Positions 55,328-64,000 of a DNA stretch of 64,000 nt are shown here, piece after piece. Position 1 is the stretch's first letter. Every line of letters starts with the position of its first letter. Source of the DNA: Christiangramia portivictoriae DSM 23547 (lineage in GTDB: Bacteria > Bacteroidota > Bacteroidia > Flavobacteriales > Flavobacteriaceae); assembly GCF_000423045.1 (NCBI RefSeq), contig NZ_AUHF01000001.1, positions 186,001 through 250,000 of the forward strand. Reading direction: 5' to 3'. The position numbers and the translations under genes are program-made. A model generated the notes under the pieces. It was not told where the DNA came from. It ran no database searches and was given only the letters and a program-made list of their open reading frames with translations.

Positions 55328-56095
55328 TTATTTTCTGAATTTTGAAAGCGCATTTTTCGTAAAATCTGAAAGTACCAGCTCTCCGGAAACAGCAGCTCTT
55401 TCTTCCAGTAGTTGCGGCCAGTGATTGGTATCTTTCCAGAGGATCTTTTTCATTTCTGTAAGCGCCTGTGGGTTGTAAGAGGCAAGCTTTTCAGTAAATA
55501 TTGAAATCTCCCTGTCCATGTCTTTAGTGGATTCAAATACCCGTGCGAATAGGCCTTTTTCTTTCGCCCAATAGGCATTCTTCCATTCATGTGCAGCCAG
55601 AGTAAGTTCTGCCAGGGCAGCGGTGCCCATTTTTCTTTCCACGGCCGGAGCGATCACAAAAGGACCAATTCCAATGCTCAATTCTGAAAGTTTGATGGAA
55701 GCGGCTTCCGTAGCGAAAGCATAATCACAGGCAGCGGCAAGTCCCACACCGCCACCAACAGTTTTGCCATGAATTCTTCCTACGATTGGTTTTTTACAGA
55801 CTCTCATCGCATTGATGACTCCTGCAAAACCTGAAAAGAATTTCTTCCCGTCTTCCAGGTTGTCGATCTGGATGAGTTCATCAAAAGATGCACCGGCACA
55901 AAAAGCTTTTTCACCTTCAGATTTTAGAATGATCACAGCTACGTCGTTATTTCCAGAAAGACTATGGATCTCATCTTCCAGTCTTTTCAGGAGAATCGAT
56001 GGAAAAGAATTACTGGCTGGATGGCCAAATTCCAGGGTAGCTATATTCTGAACTATGCTGGTAAACAAACTTCCGTTCTCGCGGGTGGTATTCAT
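55328..56095 (-). CDS. enoyl-CoA hydratase/isomerase family protein
   Basis: A 255-residue crotonase-fold protein. AFCAGASFDELI contains the first oxyanion-hole residue, and GKTVGGGVGLAAACDYAFA the second. In the position of the catalytic Glu pair of hydratases the sequence reads LSELSIGIGPFVIAP, so at least one Glu is kept. The physiological substrate is unknown. It is first in an operon with three tiny membrane-protein genes. Confidence 0.85.
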   Translation of the reverse strand: MNTTRENGSLFTSIVQNIATLEFGHPASNSFPSILLKRLEDEIHSLSGNNDVAVIILKSEGEKAFCAGASFDELIQIDNLEDGKKFFSGFAGVINAMRVCKKPIVGRIHGKTVGGGVGLAAACDYAFATEAASIKLSELSIGIGPFVIAPAVERKMGTAALAELTLAAHEWKNAYWAKEKGLFARVFESTKDMDREISIFTEKLASYNPQALTEMKKILWKDTNHWPQLLEERAAVSGELVLSDFTKNALSKFRK

Positions 56096-56151
56096 ACTGT
56101 ATTACGATTTTACTCAAATGTAAGATTTCTGAATATATCTGCTGATGCTCT

Positions 56152-57501
56152 TTAGACTTCTTTGTGAAGATATTTTCTGCGGAAGTAGATCACCAAAGTA
56201 CTGCTTCGAATGAGCATCCATATGAAGAACGCGATCCAGATTGCATAGAGTTTCAGTCCGAAATGATCTGCAAGCAGCAGGGCTGGAGTAAAGCCCAGGA
56301 ACGTGGCCACCAGTAATACATTCCGCAGATATTTTGCTTCTCCAAGTCCCTTGAAGATTCCGTCGAACATAAAGGCGATCGCATTTACGGGTTGCATGAT
56401 CAAAACTATCCAGAATACCGAGGCGAACAAGGCCAGAACGCTGGCTTCTTTATTAAATAGCAGGCCTATCTGATCATACAGGGCAAAACAGATTCCCATG
56501 AGAATAAGCGCGATGAGCACCGCATATTTACTGATTTTTTTACTTAATTCCCACAAGTTCCTGTAATCGCGTGCGCCCAGTAATTTACCACCAATCGCAT
56601 TCCCAGCATTGGCATAACCGTCAATAAAAAAGCTGAAAAACAGCCAAATGTTCATAAGAATACTCTGTGCAGCAATGTAATTTTTACCGTAATCTGTCGC
56701 ATACGCATTCGCCAGGTAGATTGCAAAATTAAGAGCAGCCGTTCTAACGAAAAGGTTTGCTGCCATAAGCAGCAAGGGTTTCATCTGGGGATTGATCTTA
56801 CGACTCAACTTTAAATGAAATGGTGTTTTCCTGAAGTAAAACCAGAGCGCCATCACAAGCATGGTTGCCTGCGCAGCGAGACTTGAATAGGCGGCACCTT
56901 CAAGATGCAGAGCCGGTACCAGGCCGTCGACTCCATAAACCAATATATAATCCAGGATGATATTTACCGCGGCGCCGGTTAAGCTACATTTCATTGCCCA
57001 AAGGGTATTTTGTAGTCCCCGAAAGACGCCAAATATGGCGAAAGTTACCAGCGTAAGAGGATAGCCAAGTGCCCTGATCTTATAGTAACTTTCAGAATAT
57101 TGTAGAATAAGACCATCAGCATTATACGCGCTAAAGATCGTTTCAGCAAAGAACGCTGTAGTTGCGTAAATGACCAGACTGAAAATAAAATTAAATAGAA
57201 TGGTTTGCGGCACCAAGGTTTTTACCGCATGTAACCGATTTGCTCCCAGATGTTGAGAAACGGTAGCTGAAATCGCAGTTTTGGTTTGAGCTACGATCCA
57301 GATGATCGCAGAAAGGAAGGAGCCTACAATACCCGCTGCGGCAAGAGCTTCAATAGAATTCTCCTCCACATTGCCAATAACGGCAATATCGGTTAAAGAG
57401 ATTAAAGGCTCTGCGATACCAGCTATAATCGCCGGGATTGCGATCCTGTTAATATTACTAAAACTTATAGAATTTGCGAGCTTTGACCTCATATTCAACA
57501 A
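56152..57501 (-). CDS. MATE-family efflux transporter (DinF-like)
   Basis: A 449-residue protein with 12 predicted membrane helices in two halves. NRIAIPAIIAGIAEPLISLTD at the N-terminus and the matching second-half segment fit the MATE fold, nearest the DinF branch; FRGLQNTLWAM is typical. It exports cationic compounds or drugs with a proton or sodium gradient. Start at 57501, with a second ATG nine bases later. It follows a GNAT gene by 17 bp. Confidence 0.9.
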   Translation of the reverse strand: MLNMRSKLANSISFSNINRIAIPAIIAGIAEPLISLTDIAVIGNVEENSIEALAAAGIVGSFLSAIIWIVAQTKTAISATVSQHLGANRLHAVKTLVPQTILFNFIFSLVIYATTAFFAETIFSAYNADGLILQYSESYYKIRALGYPLTLVTFAIFGVFRGLQNTLWAMKCSLTGAAVNIILDYILVYGVDGLVPALHLEGAAYSSLAAQATMLVMALWFYFRKTPFHLKLSRKINPQMKPLLLMAANLFVRTAALNFAIYLANAYATDYGKNYIAAQSILMNIWLFFSFFIDGYANAGNAIGGKLLGARDYRNLWELSKKISKYAVLIALILMGICFALYDQIGLLFNKEASVLALFASVFWIVLIMQPVNAIAFMFDGIFKGLGEAKYLRNVLLVATFLGFTPALLLADHFGLKLYAIWIAFFIWMLIRSSTLVIYFRRKYLHKEV

Positions 57502-57518
57502 ATATAGAAGCCTTTAGA

Positions 57519-58019
57519 TTACAATAGCAACTCGTAACAATGAAAAGGTGCATCGCTTTGCATGGGAAAATAAATATCGTCCAGTCGCTGGTATCCCCTC
57601 GTTTGGTAAAATCTGTGATTTCGCTTATTTAAACTAAAGGTATCGAGTCTAATAGATTCGTAATTCTGTTCCCGGGCGAAATCTTCGGCAAAATTCATTA
57701 ATTGCTGTCCCAAACCGCTACTCCAGTAATCTGGATGCGTGGCTAACCGGTGAACATATAGATTGTTCTCGGTTTCACTATTCCATTCTATGGCTTCATA
57801 TTCTAAATCTTTTACCGCGCTCAGTACGATAATTCCCAGAATATTGTTTTTTGAAACCAGCTTGAATAATTCCTGATTTTCAATATCCTTTCGCAATTTT
57901 TTCATGGATGGGTAGTGCTCATTCCATTGATAAATGCCCAGACTAATCATAGCCCTGGCACAGGCTTCCGTAAGCATTTTTATTTCCTTCAGGTCGCTAA
58001 TTTTGGCTTTTTCGATCAT
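57519..58019 (-). CDS. GNAT-family N-acetyltransferase
   Basis: A 166-residue protein. The acetyl-CoA-binding motif A is in HRLATHPDYWSSGLGQQLM (Q/RxxGxG/A type, here SGLGQQ), followed by DTFSLNKRNHRFYQTRGY, the motif B region. The acceptor molecule is unknown. It lies upstream of the MATE gene on the same strand and is probably co-transcribed. Confidence 0.88.
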   Translation of the reverse strand: MIEKAKISDLKEIKMLTEACARAMISLGIYQWNEHYPSMKKLRKDIENQELFKLVSKNNILGIIVLSAVKDLEYEAIEWNSETENNLYVHRLATHPDYWSSGLGQQLMNFAEDFAREQNYESIRLDTFSLNKRNHRFYQTRGYQRLDDIYFPMQSDAPFHCYELLL

Positions 58020-58064
58020 CTTCTCTTAAAAGAAATAAACATTTTCATATTTCTGAAAAATCAT

Positions 58065-58072
58065 TACATTTG
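58065..58072 (+). promoter_or_regulatory. -7 box of the tRNA-Ala promoter (TACATTTG)
   Basis: TACATTTG followed by C lies 9 bp upstream of the mature tRNA 5' end, the usual place for a Bacteroidota tRNA promoter. Confidence 0.65.
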
Positions 58073-58081
58073 CTCAGCTAT

Positions 58082-58155
58082 GGGGGATTAGCTCAGCTGG
58101 CTAGAGCGTTTGGCTGGCAGCCAAAAGGTCATCGGTTCGACTCCGATATTCTCCA
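58082..58155 (+). tRNA. tRNA-Ala (anticodon GGC)
   Basis: A 74-nt cloverleaf: acceptor GGGGGAT/ATTCTCC with two G-T pairs, D stem GCTC/GAGC, anticodon stem TTTGG/CCAAA with loop CTGGCAG (anticodon GGC), variable AGGTC, T stem ATCGG/CCGAT with TTCGACT loop, discriminator A. CCA is not encoded. Confidence 0.95.
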
Positions 58156-58160
58156 CAAAA

Positions 58161-58190
58161 AAACCACTGGATTCCAGTGGTTTTTTGTTT
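58161..58190. terminator. terminator after tRNA-Ala, usable from both strands
   Basis: AAACCACTGG (58161-58170) pairs with CCAGTGGTTT (58174-58183), 3-nt loop, T-rich on the right and A-rich on the left. It ends the tRNA transcript and the convergent hydrolase gene. Confidence 0.88.
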
Positions 58191-58196
58191 TAAGGA

Positions 58197-59090
58197 TTAA
58201 TCGTTATCAGCATATTCAGCATAAAGATCCTCTGCATCAGCATTTAAGAACTCGATCGTTTTGTTGATCACATGTCTAAATTCCTTTGGCAGTTCATCTT
58301 CATCTTTCCATGGATGAGAGACTCCGAAGACATGATCAGCATTTTCTACCAGCAAAAGTTTCGGGGCAGGACTCCATTCAAAAAGATTTCCGGCCTCTCC
58401 AATAGACACACTTGTATCGCTGCTTCCATGAGCGATTAAATGTGGAATCGCCAGTTTTTGAGCAGCTTTTTTAATATTTAGCTTCTCTTTATTTTCTTTA
58501 AAATTCTTGTAGAACTGGTAGTGGTGAGGCAACTGCTGTCCTGTTCTTGAATTAACTATGTACTGCACGCCTTTTTTCTCCCATGCTTCCAGCTTTTTGC
58601 CTTCCGGAAATCGCGAACCAAAATCTGAAACTGATGCCAGCGTGATAAGTTTAGTGATTCTTTTGTCCTGAGCCGACTTCAATACGGTTATTCCACCACC
58701 TCTGGAGTGTCCTATTAAACTGATATCTGAAGGGTCCAGGTGTTGGCCAAATTTAAATGTTGGTAGTAAAAGTGAGTCGATAACAGATTGTAGATCGTCT
58801 AATTCGATCATGTAATTGTTATCCCCAAATGCTTCAATCTGGTAAAATTGCGTTGGATTTTCAGGACTGGTACCATTGTGACTAAAATTAAATTTCACAA
58901 AGAAATATCCTGCTTCCGCAATTAATTCGCCCATTTTATCCCAGGCACCCCAGTCTTTAAATCCTTTGTAACCGTGGCAGAAAATTACTACCGGTTTTGG
59001 TTTTCCATCATCCTTAAAAATAAGATCCATTGGAATGGGCTTGTCATGACGACCTTCGATGATGATATTTTTCTCCTTAGAAACTTCCAT
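58197..59090 (-). CDS. alpha/beta hydrolase (dienelactone-hydrolase/esterase-like)
   Basis: About 297 residues. FCHGYKGFKDW supplies the oxyanion region, GHSRGGG the nucleophile Ser, and HVFGVSHPW probably the catalytic His, with an Asp between. No signal peptide, so cytoplasmic. The ATG at 59090 overlaps the upstream nuclease gene by 14 bp; the earlier ATG at 59114 would overlap by 38 bp. The substrate is unknown. Confidence 0.82.
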   Translation of the reverse strand: MEVSKEKNIIIEGRHDKPIPMDLIFKDDGKPKPVVIFCHGYKGFKDWGAWDKMGELIAEAGYFFVKFNFSHNGTSPENPTQFYQIEAFGDNNYMIELDDLQSVIDSLLLPTFKFGQHLDPSDISLIGHSRGGGITVLKSAQDKRITKLITLASVSDFGSRFPEGKKLEAWEKKGVQYIVNSRTGQQLPHHYQFYKNFKENKEKLNIKKAAQKLAIPHLIAHGSSDTSVSIGEAGNLFEWSPAPKLLLVENADHVFGVSHPWKDEDELPKEFRHVINKTIEFLNADAEDLYAEYADND

Positions 59091-61827
59091 AATGTGATTT
59101 GATTTCTTTTTCAATAAATGGAATTTCCGGGTTGCAGATCTCCATTATTAATTTTTTTAGTTCTTTCTGAAAATTCTCCAGCGTTTCTTCCTTTATCAAA
59201 GAATCCGGTTTTTTGTCAGTTTTTAGCTGAAATTTGAGAAATCCGGACCTAAGATTTTTGAAAGAAATAATCCCTGCTTCAGCGGGGAATTTAAGATCTT
59301 TCTCAAGGGATATCAAGGTAGCGTAAGTTAAAACCTGAAAGCTTTTTGCGAATTTGTCATAATCTTTTGTTATTTCATTCCAGTCTTTGACGATAAGATC
59401 CTTTGATTCAACTTTTCCTGTTTTATAATCAACAATTCGCGTCACTCCATTAGCCTTTTCTACCCGGTCCACCTTACCTCGCAAATACACGGGAAAACTT
59501 AATTCATCCATAGGTAGCAGCACCTTGAGGTCTTTTTCTATCTGTAAAATCTGTATGTCGGTACCACTCTCTAACCTCTTAATTTCGAAGTTGAGAAAAT
59601 TGCGCATATACCTTTTAGCCACTTCGAAGATCAGGAGATTTCGCCCTTTATCTAAGGGTGCCTTGCTATAATTCGCTGCAAATTCCCGGGCTATTTGATC
59701 ATTAGCCTGCTTTTTAAATTTAAGGATTAGCTCCAATGACAATAATTCACTTTCCAGTGGTTTATAAAGATTTTCCAGCGCATTATGCACTACGGTCCCC
59801 AGGGTATTGAAGGCTACTGTTTCCTCTACTTCTTCCTGGTCTCTTACTCCAAGTACATATTGATGATAGAAATCCAGCGGATTTCTCATGTATGTGGTCA
59901 ATGCGGAAGGTGAGAATCCTGAGCCTGCAAGATTCCTGATCCTTTCCATCATTTGCGGAGTCTTTTCTACCTCCCTTAATTTCTTTTCACTTACCGGTAC
60001 CATTGGACTAACCAGGTGCTGGGAAATGTGATGAGATGGGAAGCTTTCTATTTCCAACTGAGTAATAAACCTCGATTTTTCTCCGGAATTGAGACCATCT
60101 GCTTCCGTATTGTACAATAGAAAAACCTTTTTCGCCCGCTGAAGTAGTCTGTAAAAGTGATAGGTGTAAACGGCATCTTTCTCCCTATAGGTGGGCAACT
60201 TGTATTCCTGTTTTAGATCATAAGGAATAAATGAGTTGTCAGATTTTCCTGCAGGTAAGGTCCCTTCATTTAAAGAGGTGATGATCACGGTTTCAAAATC
60301 CAGCGCCCTCGATTCCAACATTCCCATTAGTTGCAAGCCTTTAAAAGGTCTTCCCTGGAAATCCAGTGTTTCGGTACTTACCATCTCCTTATAGAAATCA
60401 TATAAGGATTTGATAGTTTTAATATGTCTGAACTTTTCATTCAGAGTTTCCAGTTTATTAAAGAGCAGGTAGAAATGGTACAAAAACTCCAATGAAAGCG
60501 TATCATCTTTTGCCTCTAATTGAGTTTTAAGAATTTGTATCAGTTCCTGCACGTCTTCAGAAAACCTGGTGACCGAATCGTTTTTCGGTTTAAAACAAAG
60601 ATCAGCGATTCTTCTGTTTTCATCTGTAAACGCTGCCAGAATCTCCTCCGGCCTTAGATATACAAGATTATCTTTATTGATTTTTCGAATTAGCCTGTCT
60701 GCATCATTTGAAATGATCTCAAACAATGCCGGATGGTTTATGATTCCAAGAATATCTTTATAATAATAGTCCTTGCCGCCGGAGATATGGATTTGAAAAA
60801 TGTTCTCAAAAAGCGAGCTTACAGGAGCATTATCGACTGGAAAACCCATGGTCACATTCAGATCATTGATATGGGCTGGTAGTGAATTTAGAACAGGAAG
60901 CAAAAGGTCTTCTTCGCCAAGAACTATCGCTGTATTCTCCAATTCTTCGGAAGTAAGCTCGGTGATTATCTCTCCTAGATATTTCGCCTGGCCAATATTC
61001 TTAGGTACGCCAATGAGTTTTATTTCTTTTTCTTCGGAATACTTATTTGAAAATTCAGGCCTGGAATTCTCCTGGTAAAATTTCCAGTTTTCGAGGTATT
61101 GTCGCAGGAACAAAGAAGCACCGTGTGCAGGATCATGATAAAAATATCCATCAAGATCCCAGAAAACTTCAGCATGACCCTTTTCCAGCATAAACTGAAT
61201 GATATGCTGTTCCGAAGCATTTAGAGCATTGAATCCAATAAACACATGCTTTGATGTGATATTGGCAGAATATTCCTCGATATTTTCTGAAGCTTTTCTG
61301 TAAATAAGTCCTTGGTATCCTTGTTGTTTCTCAAGTAAGCTGCCGGATAGGGATTCATAATATTCCGGAAGCCTTTTCCAGAAAGCCAGGTATTTTTCTA
61401 TCAATTCTGTTTTCTCCTGCTGGAGATACCAGTGTTTGATATCCTGTATGCCCGATAAATAATCGAAGAAAGGTTTGTGATTTATGAGATACCGGTCTAT
61501 TTCATTAAAATCGTGAATGAGACTCTGGGCCCAGGTGACAAATGTTTCGAATGTTTCCTGTTCTTCTACAGGAGTCAGTTCTTTATAAACATTATAAAAT
61601 TCGAAAAGTGTGACGGTATTGTCTATTCCCTGTAGATTCGAAATGACCTCTGTAAACTCTTCAATACTATAAATCGTAGGTGCGAAGATGGTTTCATCTA
61701 TGATTGCAGCCAGTTCTTTAAGTAGATAAGCTCCGGCTCGTTTGCTGGGAAGAATAATGACCAGCTCCGAGATATTTTGATCTGGAGTTCTGAGTTTCCC
61801 CAGGACTTCGGAAATGAATGATTTCAT
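59077..61827 (-). CDS. AddB/RecB-like PD-(D/E)XK nuclease-helicase family protein
   Basis: About 916 residues. The N-terminus has a degenerate P-loop (LPSKRAGAYLLKEL), the middle a UvrD-like inactive helicase fold (ALDFETVIITSLNEGTLP), and the C-terminus a nuclease domain with VDYKTGK and FQVLTYA. These mark a Bacteroidota AddB-like protein that pairs with an AddA helicase, not in the window, to process DNA ends. The start at 61827 is preferred because the ATG at 61854 lies inside the ompA terminator hairpin. Confidence 0.85.
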   Translation of the reverse strand: MKSFISEVLGKLRTPDQNISELVIILPSKRAGAYLLKELAAIIDETIFAPTIYSIEEFTEVISNLQGIDNTVTLFEFYNVYKELTPVEEQETFETFVTWAQSLIHDFNEIDRYLINHKPFFDYLSGIQDIKHWYLQQEKTELIEKYLAFWKRLPEYYESLSGSLLEKQQGYQGLIYRKASENIEEYSANITSKHVFIGFNALNASEQHIIQFMLEKGHAEVFWDLDGYFYHDPAHGASLFLRQYLENWKFYQENSRPEFSNKYSEEKEIKLIGVPKNIGQAKYLGEIITELTSEELENTAIVLGEEDLLLPVLNSLPAHINDLNVTMGFPVDNAPVSSLFENIFQIHISGGKDYYYKDILGIINHPALFEIISNDADRLIRKINKDNLVYLRPEEILAAFTDENRRIADLCFKPKNDSVTRFSEDVQELIQILKTQLEAKDDTLSLEFLYHFYLLFNKLETLNEKFRHIKTIKSLYDFYKEMVSTETLDFQGRPFKGLQLMGMLESRALDFETVIITSLNEGTLPAGKSDNSFIPYDLKQEYKLPTYREKDAVYTYHFYRLLQRAKKVFLLYNTEADGLNSGEKSRFITQLEIESFPSHHISQHLVSPMVPVSEKKLREVEKTPQMMERIRNLAGSGFSPSALTTYMRNPLDFYHQYVLGVRDQEEVEETVAFNTLGTVVHNALENLYKPLESELLSLELILKFKKQANDQIAREFAANYSKAPLDKGRNLLIFEVAKRYMRNFLNFEIKRLESGTDIQILQIEKDLKVLLPMDELSFPVYLRGKVDRVEKANGVTRIVDYKTGKVESKDLIVKDWNEITKDYDKFAKSFQVLTYATLISLEKDLKFPAEAGIISFKNLRSGFLKFQLKTDKKPDSLIKEETLENFQKELKKLIMEICNPEIPFIEKEIKSHYGSF

Positions 61828-61836
61828 AGCCCTAAA

Positions 61837-61867
61837 ATAAAAAACGCCCCGCAATGCGGGGCGTTTT
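61837..61867 (-). terminator. strong intrinsic terminator after the OmpA gene
   Basis: AAAACGCCCCGC (61841-61852) pairs with GCGGGGCGTTTT (61856-61867), 3-nt loop. On the minus strand the stem is followed by a T-rich run. It lies in the gap between the OmpA stop and the nuclease start. Confidence 0.92.
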
Positions 61868-61888
61868 CTTATATGAATAATTCACTAA

Positions 61889-63313
61889 TTAGTTCATTGA
61901 CTCTTCACCAGATTTGTTTTTCATCTCTTTGTCTTTGTCAAGAGAGATTTCAACACGTCTGTTATCCTGTCTTCCTTTTGCAGTACTGTTAGTAGCAATT
62001 GGTTGAGTTTCACCATATCCTTCAGAAGTCAATCTGTTAGATGGTACACCATTCTCTTCAAGGAAAGTAGCTACAGAAGCAGCACGTTCTTTAGAAAGAT
62101 TCATGTTATAAGAATCACTTCCTGAGCTATCTGTGTGACCACCAATGTGGAAGATAGTTTGTGGGTACTCATTCATGATATCAACGATAGACTTAAGAGC
62201 TTCTTCAGATTCAGATCTGATAGTTGCTTTATTCAAGTCAAATAATACAGTCTTAGAGTATTCGTTAAGTTCTGAAATTACTTCAGCAGTAGGCTCTGGA
62301 CATCCGTTAGATGCAGCAACACCAGCTACTTCAGGACAGTCATCATCCTTATCAAGGATTCCGTCACCGTCAGTATCAGGCCATGGGCATCCGTCGTTTT
62401 CAGCTGGACCAGCTTCTTCTGGACACTCATCTTCATCATCTCTTACACCATCACCATCAGCATCAGGACAACCGTTCATTTCAGCAAGACCTGCAACTTC
62501 TGGACAATCATCATCAGGATCAGCTACACCATCACCGTCAGAATCAGGACATCCGTCAAATTCAGCAAGACCAGCTTCGTTAGGACATGCATCCTGACGA
62601 TCTTCGATCCCGTCACCATCAGAGTCTGGGCATCCGTTAAATTCAGCAAGACCTGGTTGTTCTGGACACTCATCATCTTTATCGTATATTCCATCACCGT
62701 CAGTATCAGTTCCACCGAACATGAATTTGACACCAGCAGCATGCTGGAAGTGAGAAGCCATTTCAGCTTCAAATACGTGCTTGTACTTAGATTCTACAGT
62801 AAGAGCGATGTTATCTGAAAACCAGAAGTTCAATCCTACTTTACCGTTAAGAGTTGCAGCATCAAGGTTAGAGATATCTTCTCCATCCTGATCACCTATC
62901 CAGGTATAACCACCACCAACTCCAACAACAGGATCAATCCACCCGTCATTAAGTAGTGCTCTAAGGCTATAATCTAATCCAAGGTCAACACCGTAGTAAG
63001 AAAGATCCTGAACACCTCTGTCACCATATTTATCGATCTGGTTGATAGTACCACTCAATTCTCCTACAAATCCAGCTCCAATATATCTGGACACAGAAAG
63101 CTTGGAAACCGATGGAAGAATATTCCAGTGATCTCCGGTATCAAAATACTGGTCGAACCATCCACCTAGAGGAGCATCCTCACCGGTTGGATAAAAATCG
63201 ACTGCATTGGCACCAATACCAATTGCCCATGGGTTGTCAGCATCCTGTGCTTGAGCTGTAGTAAAGCCCAAAAACAGCAAAGAAGCCAATACAATTTTGC
63301 TAAGATGTTTCAT
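61889..63313 (-). CDS. OmpA-family outer-membrane protein with thrombospondin type-3 repeats
   Basis: A 474-residue protein: signal peptide (about 1-22), an N-terminal beta-barrel domain (about 25-205), five calcium-binding TSP3 repeats (about 208-345, DxDGDGxxDxxDxCP, each with NGCP or DGCP spacing) and a C-terminal OmpA/peptidoglycan-binding domain ([22 protein letters not shown]). It links outer membrane and peptidoglycan. A consensus promoter suggests abundant expression. Confidence 0.93.
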   Translation of the reverse strand: MKHLSKIVLASLLFLGFTTAQAQDADNPWAIGIGANAVDFYPTGEDAPLGGWFDQYFDTGDHWNILPSVSKLSVSRYIGAGFVGELSGTINQIDKYGDRGVQDLSYYGVDLGLDYSLRALLNDGWIDPVVGVGGGYTWIGDQDGEDISNLDAATLNGKVGLNFWFSDNIALTVESKYKHVFEAEMASHFQHAAGVKFMFGGTDTDGDGIYDKDDECPEQPGLAEFNGCPDSDGDGIEDRQDACPNEAGLAEFDGCPDSDGDGVADPDDDCPEVAGLAEMNGCPDADGDGVRDDEDECPEEAGPAENDGCPWPDTDGDGILDKDDDCPEVAGVAASNGCPEPTAEVISELNEYSKTVLFDLNKATIRSESEEALKSIVDIMNEYPQTIFHIGGHTDSSGSDSYNMNLSKERAASVATFLEENGVPSNRLTSEGYGETQPIATNSTAKGRQDNRRVEISLDKDKEMKNKSGEESMN

Positions 63314-63347
63314 ATTTAATAGTTTAGTTTTAAGTGTTAATAGTAAG

Positions 63348-63378
63348 CAAAAGTATATGCTTAATGCATATTAACAAA
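63348..63378 (-). promoter_or_regulatory. promoter of the OmpA gene (TTTG-N19-TACTTTTG)
   Basis: On the minus strand TTTG (63378-63375) and TACTTTTG (63355-63348) are 19 bp apart, an exact consensus match, with a leader of roughly 30 nt. Confidence 0.75.
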
Positions 63379-63494
63379 AGTAAAAATAATAAAGTTTTCT
63401 TAATTAGAGCGGGATTCCAAAGGGTTTCCAGCTTTGTGATTGACTGGTTTTCAATGAATTCGAGCTTCTTCGATCATTAAATAAGAAGTTAATT

Positions 63495-64000
63495 TTAGCC
63501 AATCACACCTAATTCCTTACCTACTTTAGTGAAAGCCTGGATCGCCTTATCTAGATGTTCCTTCTCATGGGCAGCAGATAATTGAACTCTAATTCTTGCT
63601 TTTCCCTTTGGTACAACCGGATAGAAGAAGCCTATCACATAGATCCCCTCTTCGAGCAACTTGTCTGCCATATCCTGGGATAATTTCGCATCATGAAGCA
63701 TTACCGGTACAATGGCGGCCTCGCCATCAATGATCTCAAATCCTGCATCTTTAACACCTTTTTTGAAGTAATCAGTATTCTCCTTTAACTTTTTTCTCAA
63801 ACTGGAATCATTTTCCAGCATATCAAACACTTTGATCGAGGCGCCAACAATTGCAGGTGCCAGTGAATTTGAAAACAAGTATGGTCTCGATCTTTGTCTT
63901 AATAGTTCAATGATCTCTTTTTTGGCCGTCGTGTAACCTCCCATGGCGCCACCAAGTGCTTTTCCTAAAGTACCGGTGATGATATCAACTCTTCCCAGTA
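63495..64000 (-). CDS. kbl: glycine C-acetyltransferase (2-amino-3-ketobutyrate CoA ligase), partial
   Basis: The C-terminal 168 residues of an alpha-oxoamine synthase; the gene runs off the right edge. The PLP Lys is in [16 protein letters not shown], and [35 protein letters not shown] are typical of Kbl. It converts 2-amino-3-oxobutyrate and CoA to glycine and acetyl-CoA in threonine breakdown. Other family members (BioF, serine palmitoyltransferase) are less likely. Confidence 0.9.
   Translation of the reverse strand, partial: LGRVDIITGTLGKALGGAMGGYTTAKKEIIELLRQRSRPYLFSNSLAPAIVGASIKVFDMLENDSSLRKKLKENTDYFKKGVKDAGFEIIDGEAAIVPVMLHDAKLSQDMADKLLEEGIYVIGFFYPVVPKGKARIRVQLSAAHEKEHLDKAIQAFTKVGKELGVIG

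Noticed and set aside
61828-61854. Earlier ATG for the AddB-like nuclease
   Set aside because: The codon lies inside the ompA terminator stem; the ATG at 61827 gives a normal start.
62280-62720. Repeats in the OmpA gene as a CRISPR-like or satellite array
   Set aside because: They encode in-frame TSP3 calcium-binding repeats and vary at third codon positions.

Overview
The window looks like chromosome of a marine member of Flavobacteriaceae (Bacteroidota), probably close to Gramella/Christiangramia; the genus is an inference from gene content. Evidence: AT-rich DNA, promoters of the Bacteroidota type (TTTG, about 19 bp, TAnnTTTG), a fused CcoN-CcoO oxidase, SusC/SusD pairs, lipoproteins with a terminal Ser-Cys, and small Flavobacteriia-type proteins. 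There is no phage, IS element, transposase or CRISPR array.

Layout. 1-6361: cbb3 cytochrome oxidase and its assembly genes (ccoI end, ccoS, ccoNO, ccoQ, ccoP, ccoG, ccoH, a SafE-like membrane protein). 6640-28686: a complete alginate utilisation locus in three transcription units. Unit 1 (PL6, a heparinase-fold lyase, PL17, kdgF) and unit 2 (susC, susD, a PKD lipoprotein, two PL7 lyases) bind, import and depolymerise alginate. Unit 3 (GntR regulator, MFS uronate transporter, DEH reductase, KDG kinase, KDPG aldolase, fructose-1,6-bisphosphatase, LacI regulator) carries the monomer to pyruvate plus glyceraldehyde-3-phosphate and back up through gluconeogenesis. Each unit starts with a promoter whose -7 box runs into a 13-bp-phased array of TGGTAAACCA-like palindromes, placed identically at all three; this is probably the site of the locus GntR protein. 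Inside the long susC leader the minus strand shows a promoter, two hairpins and a strong terminator, i.e. a candidate antisense small RNA of about 97 nt.

28696-34660: a VOC protein, a sensor kinase with two single-domain response regulators, a small PID-CTERM-like protein, riboflavin synthase and PdxA. 34704-38648: the conserved yceD-rpmF-fabH-accB-accC cluster for L32 and fatty-acid synthesis. 38691-64000: housekeeping genes on both strands (peptidoglycan transglycosylase, prolyl oligopeptidase, asd, mscL, alr, tdk, rsmI, recJ, an LpxH-like hydrolase, queD, enoyl-CoA hydratase, MATE pump, tRNA-Ala, AddB-like nuclease, OmpA, kbl). Among them are three overlapping genes for tiny membrane proteins (54878-55327), two of them very short, and a structured intergenic element (53596-53670) resembling a dispersed Flavobacteriia repeat or RNA.

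All calls rest on reading the sequence and remembered family motifs; no database search was possible.
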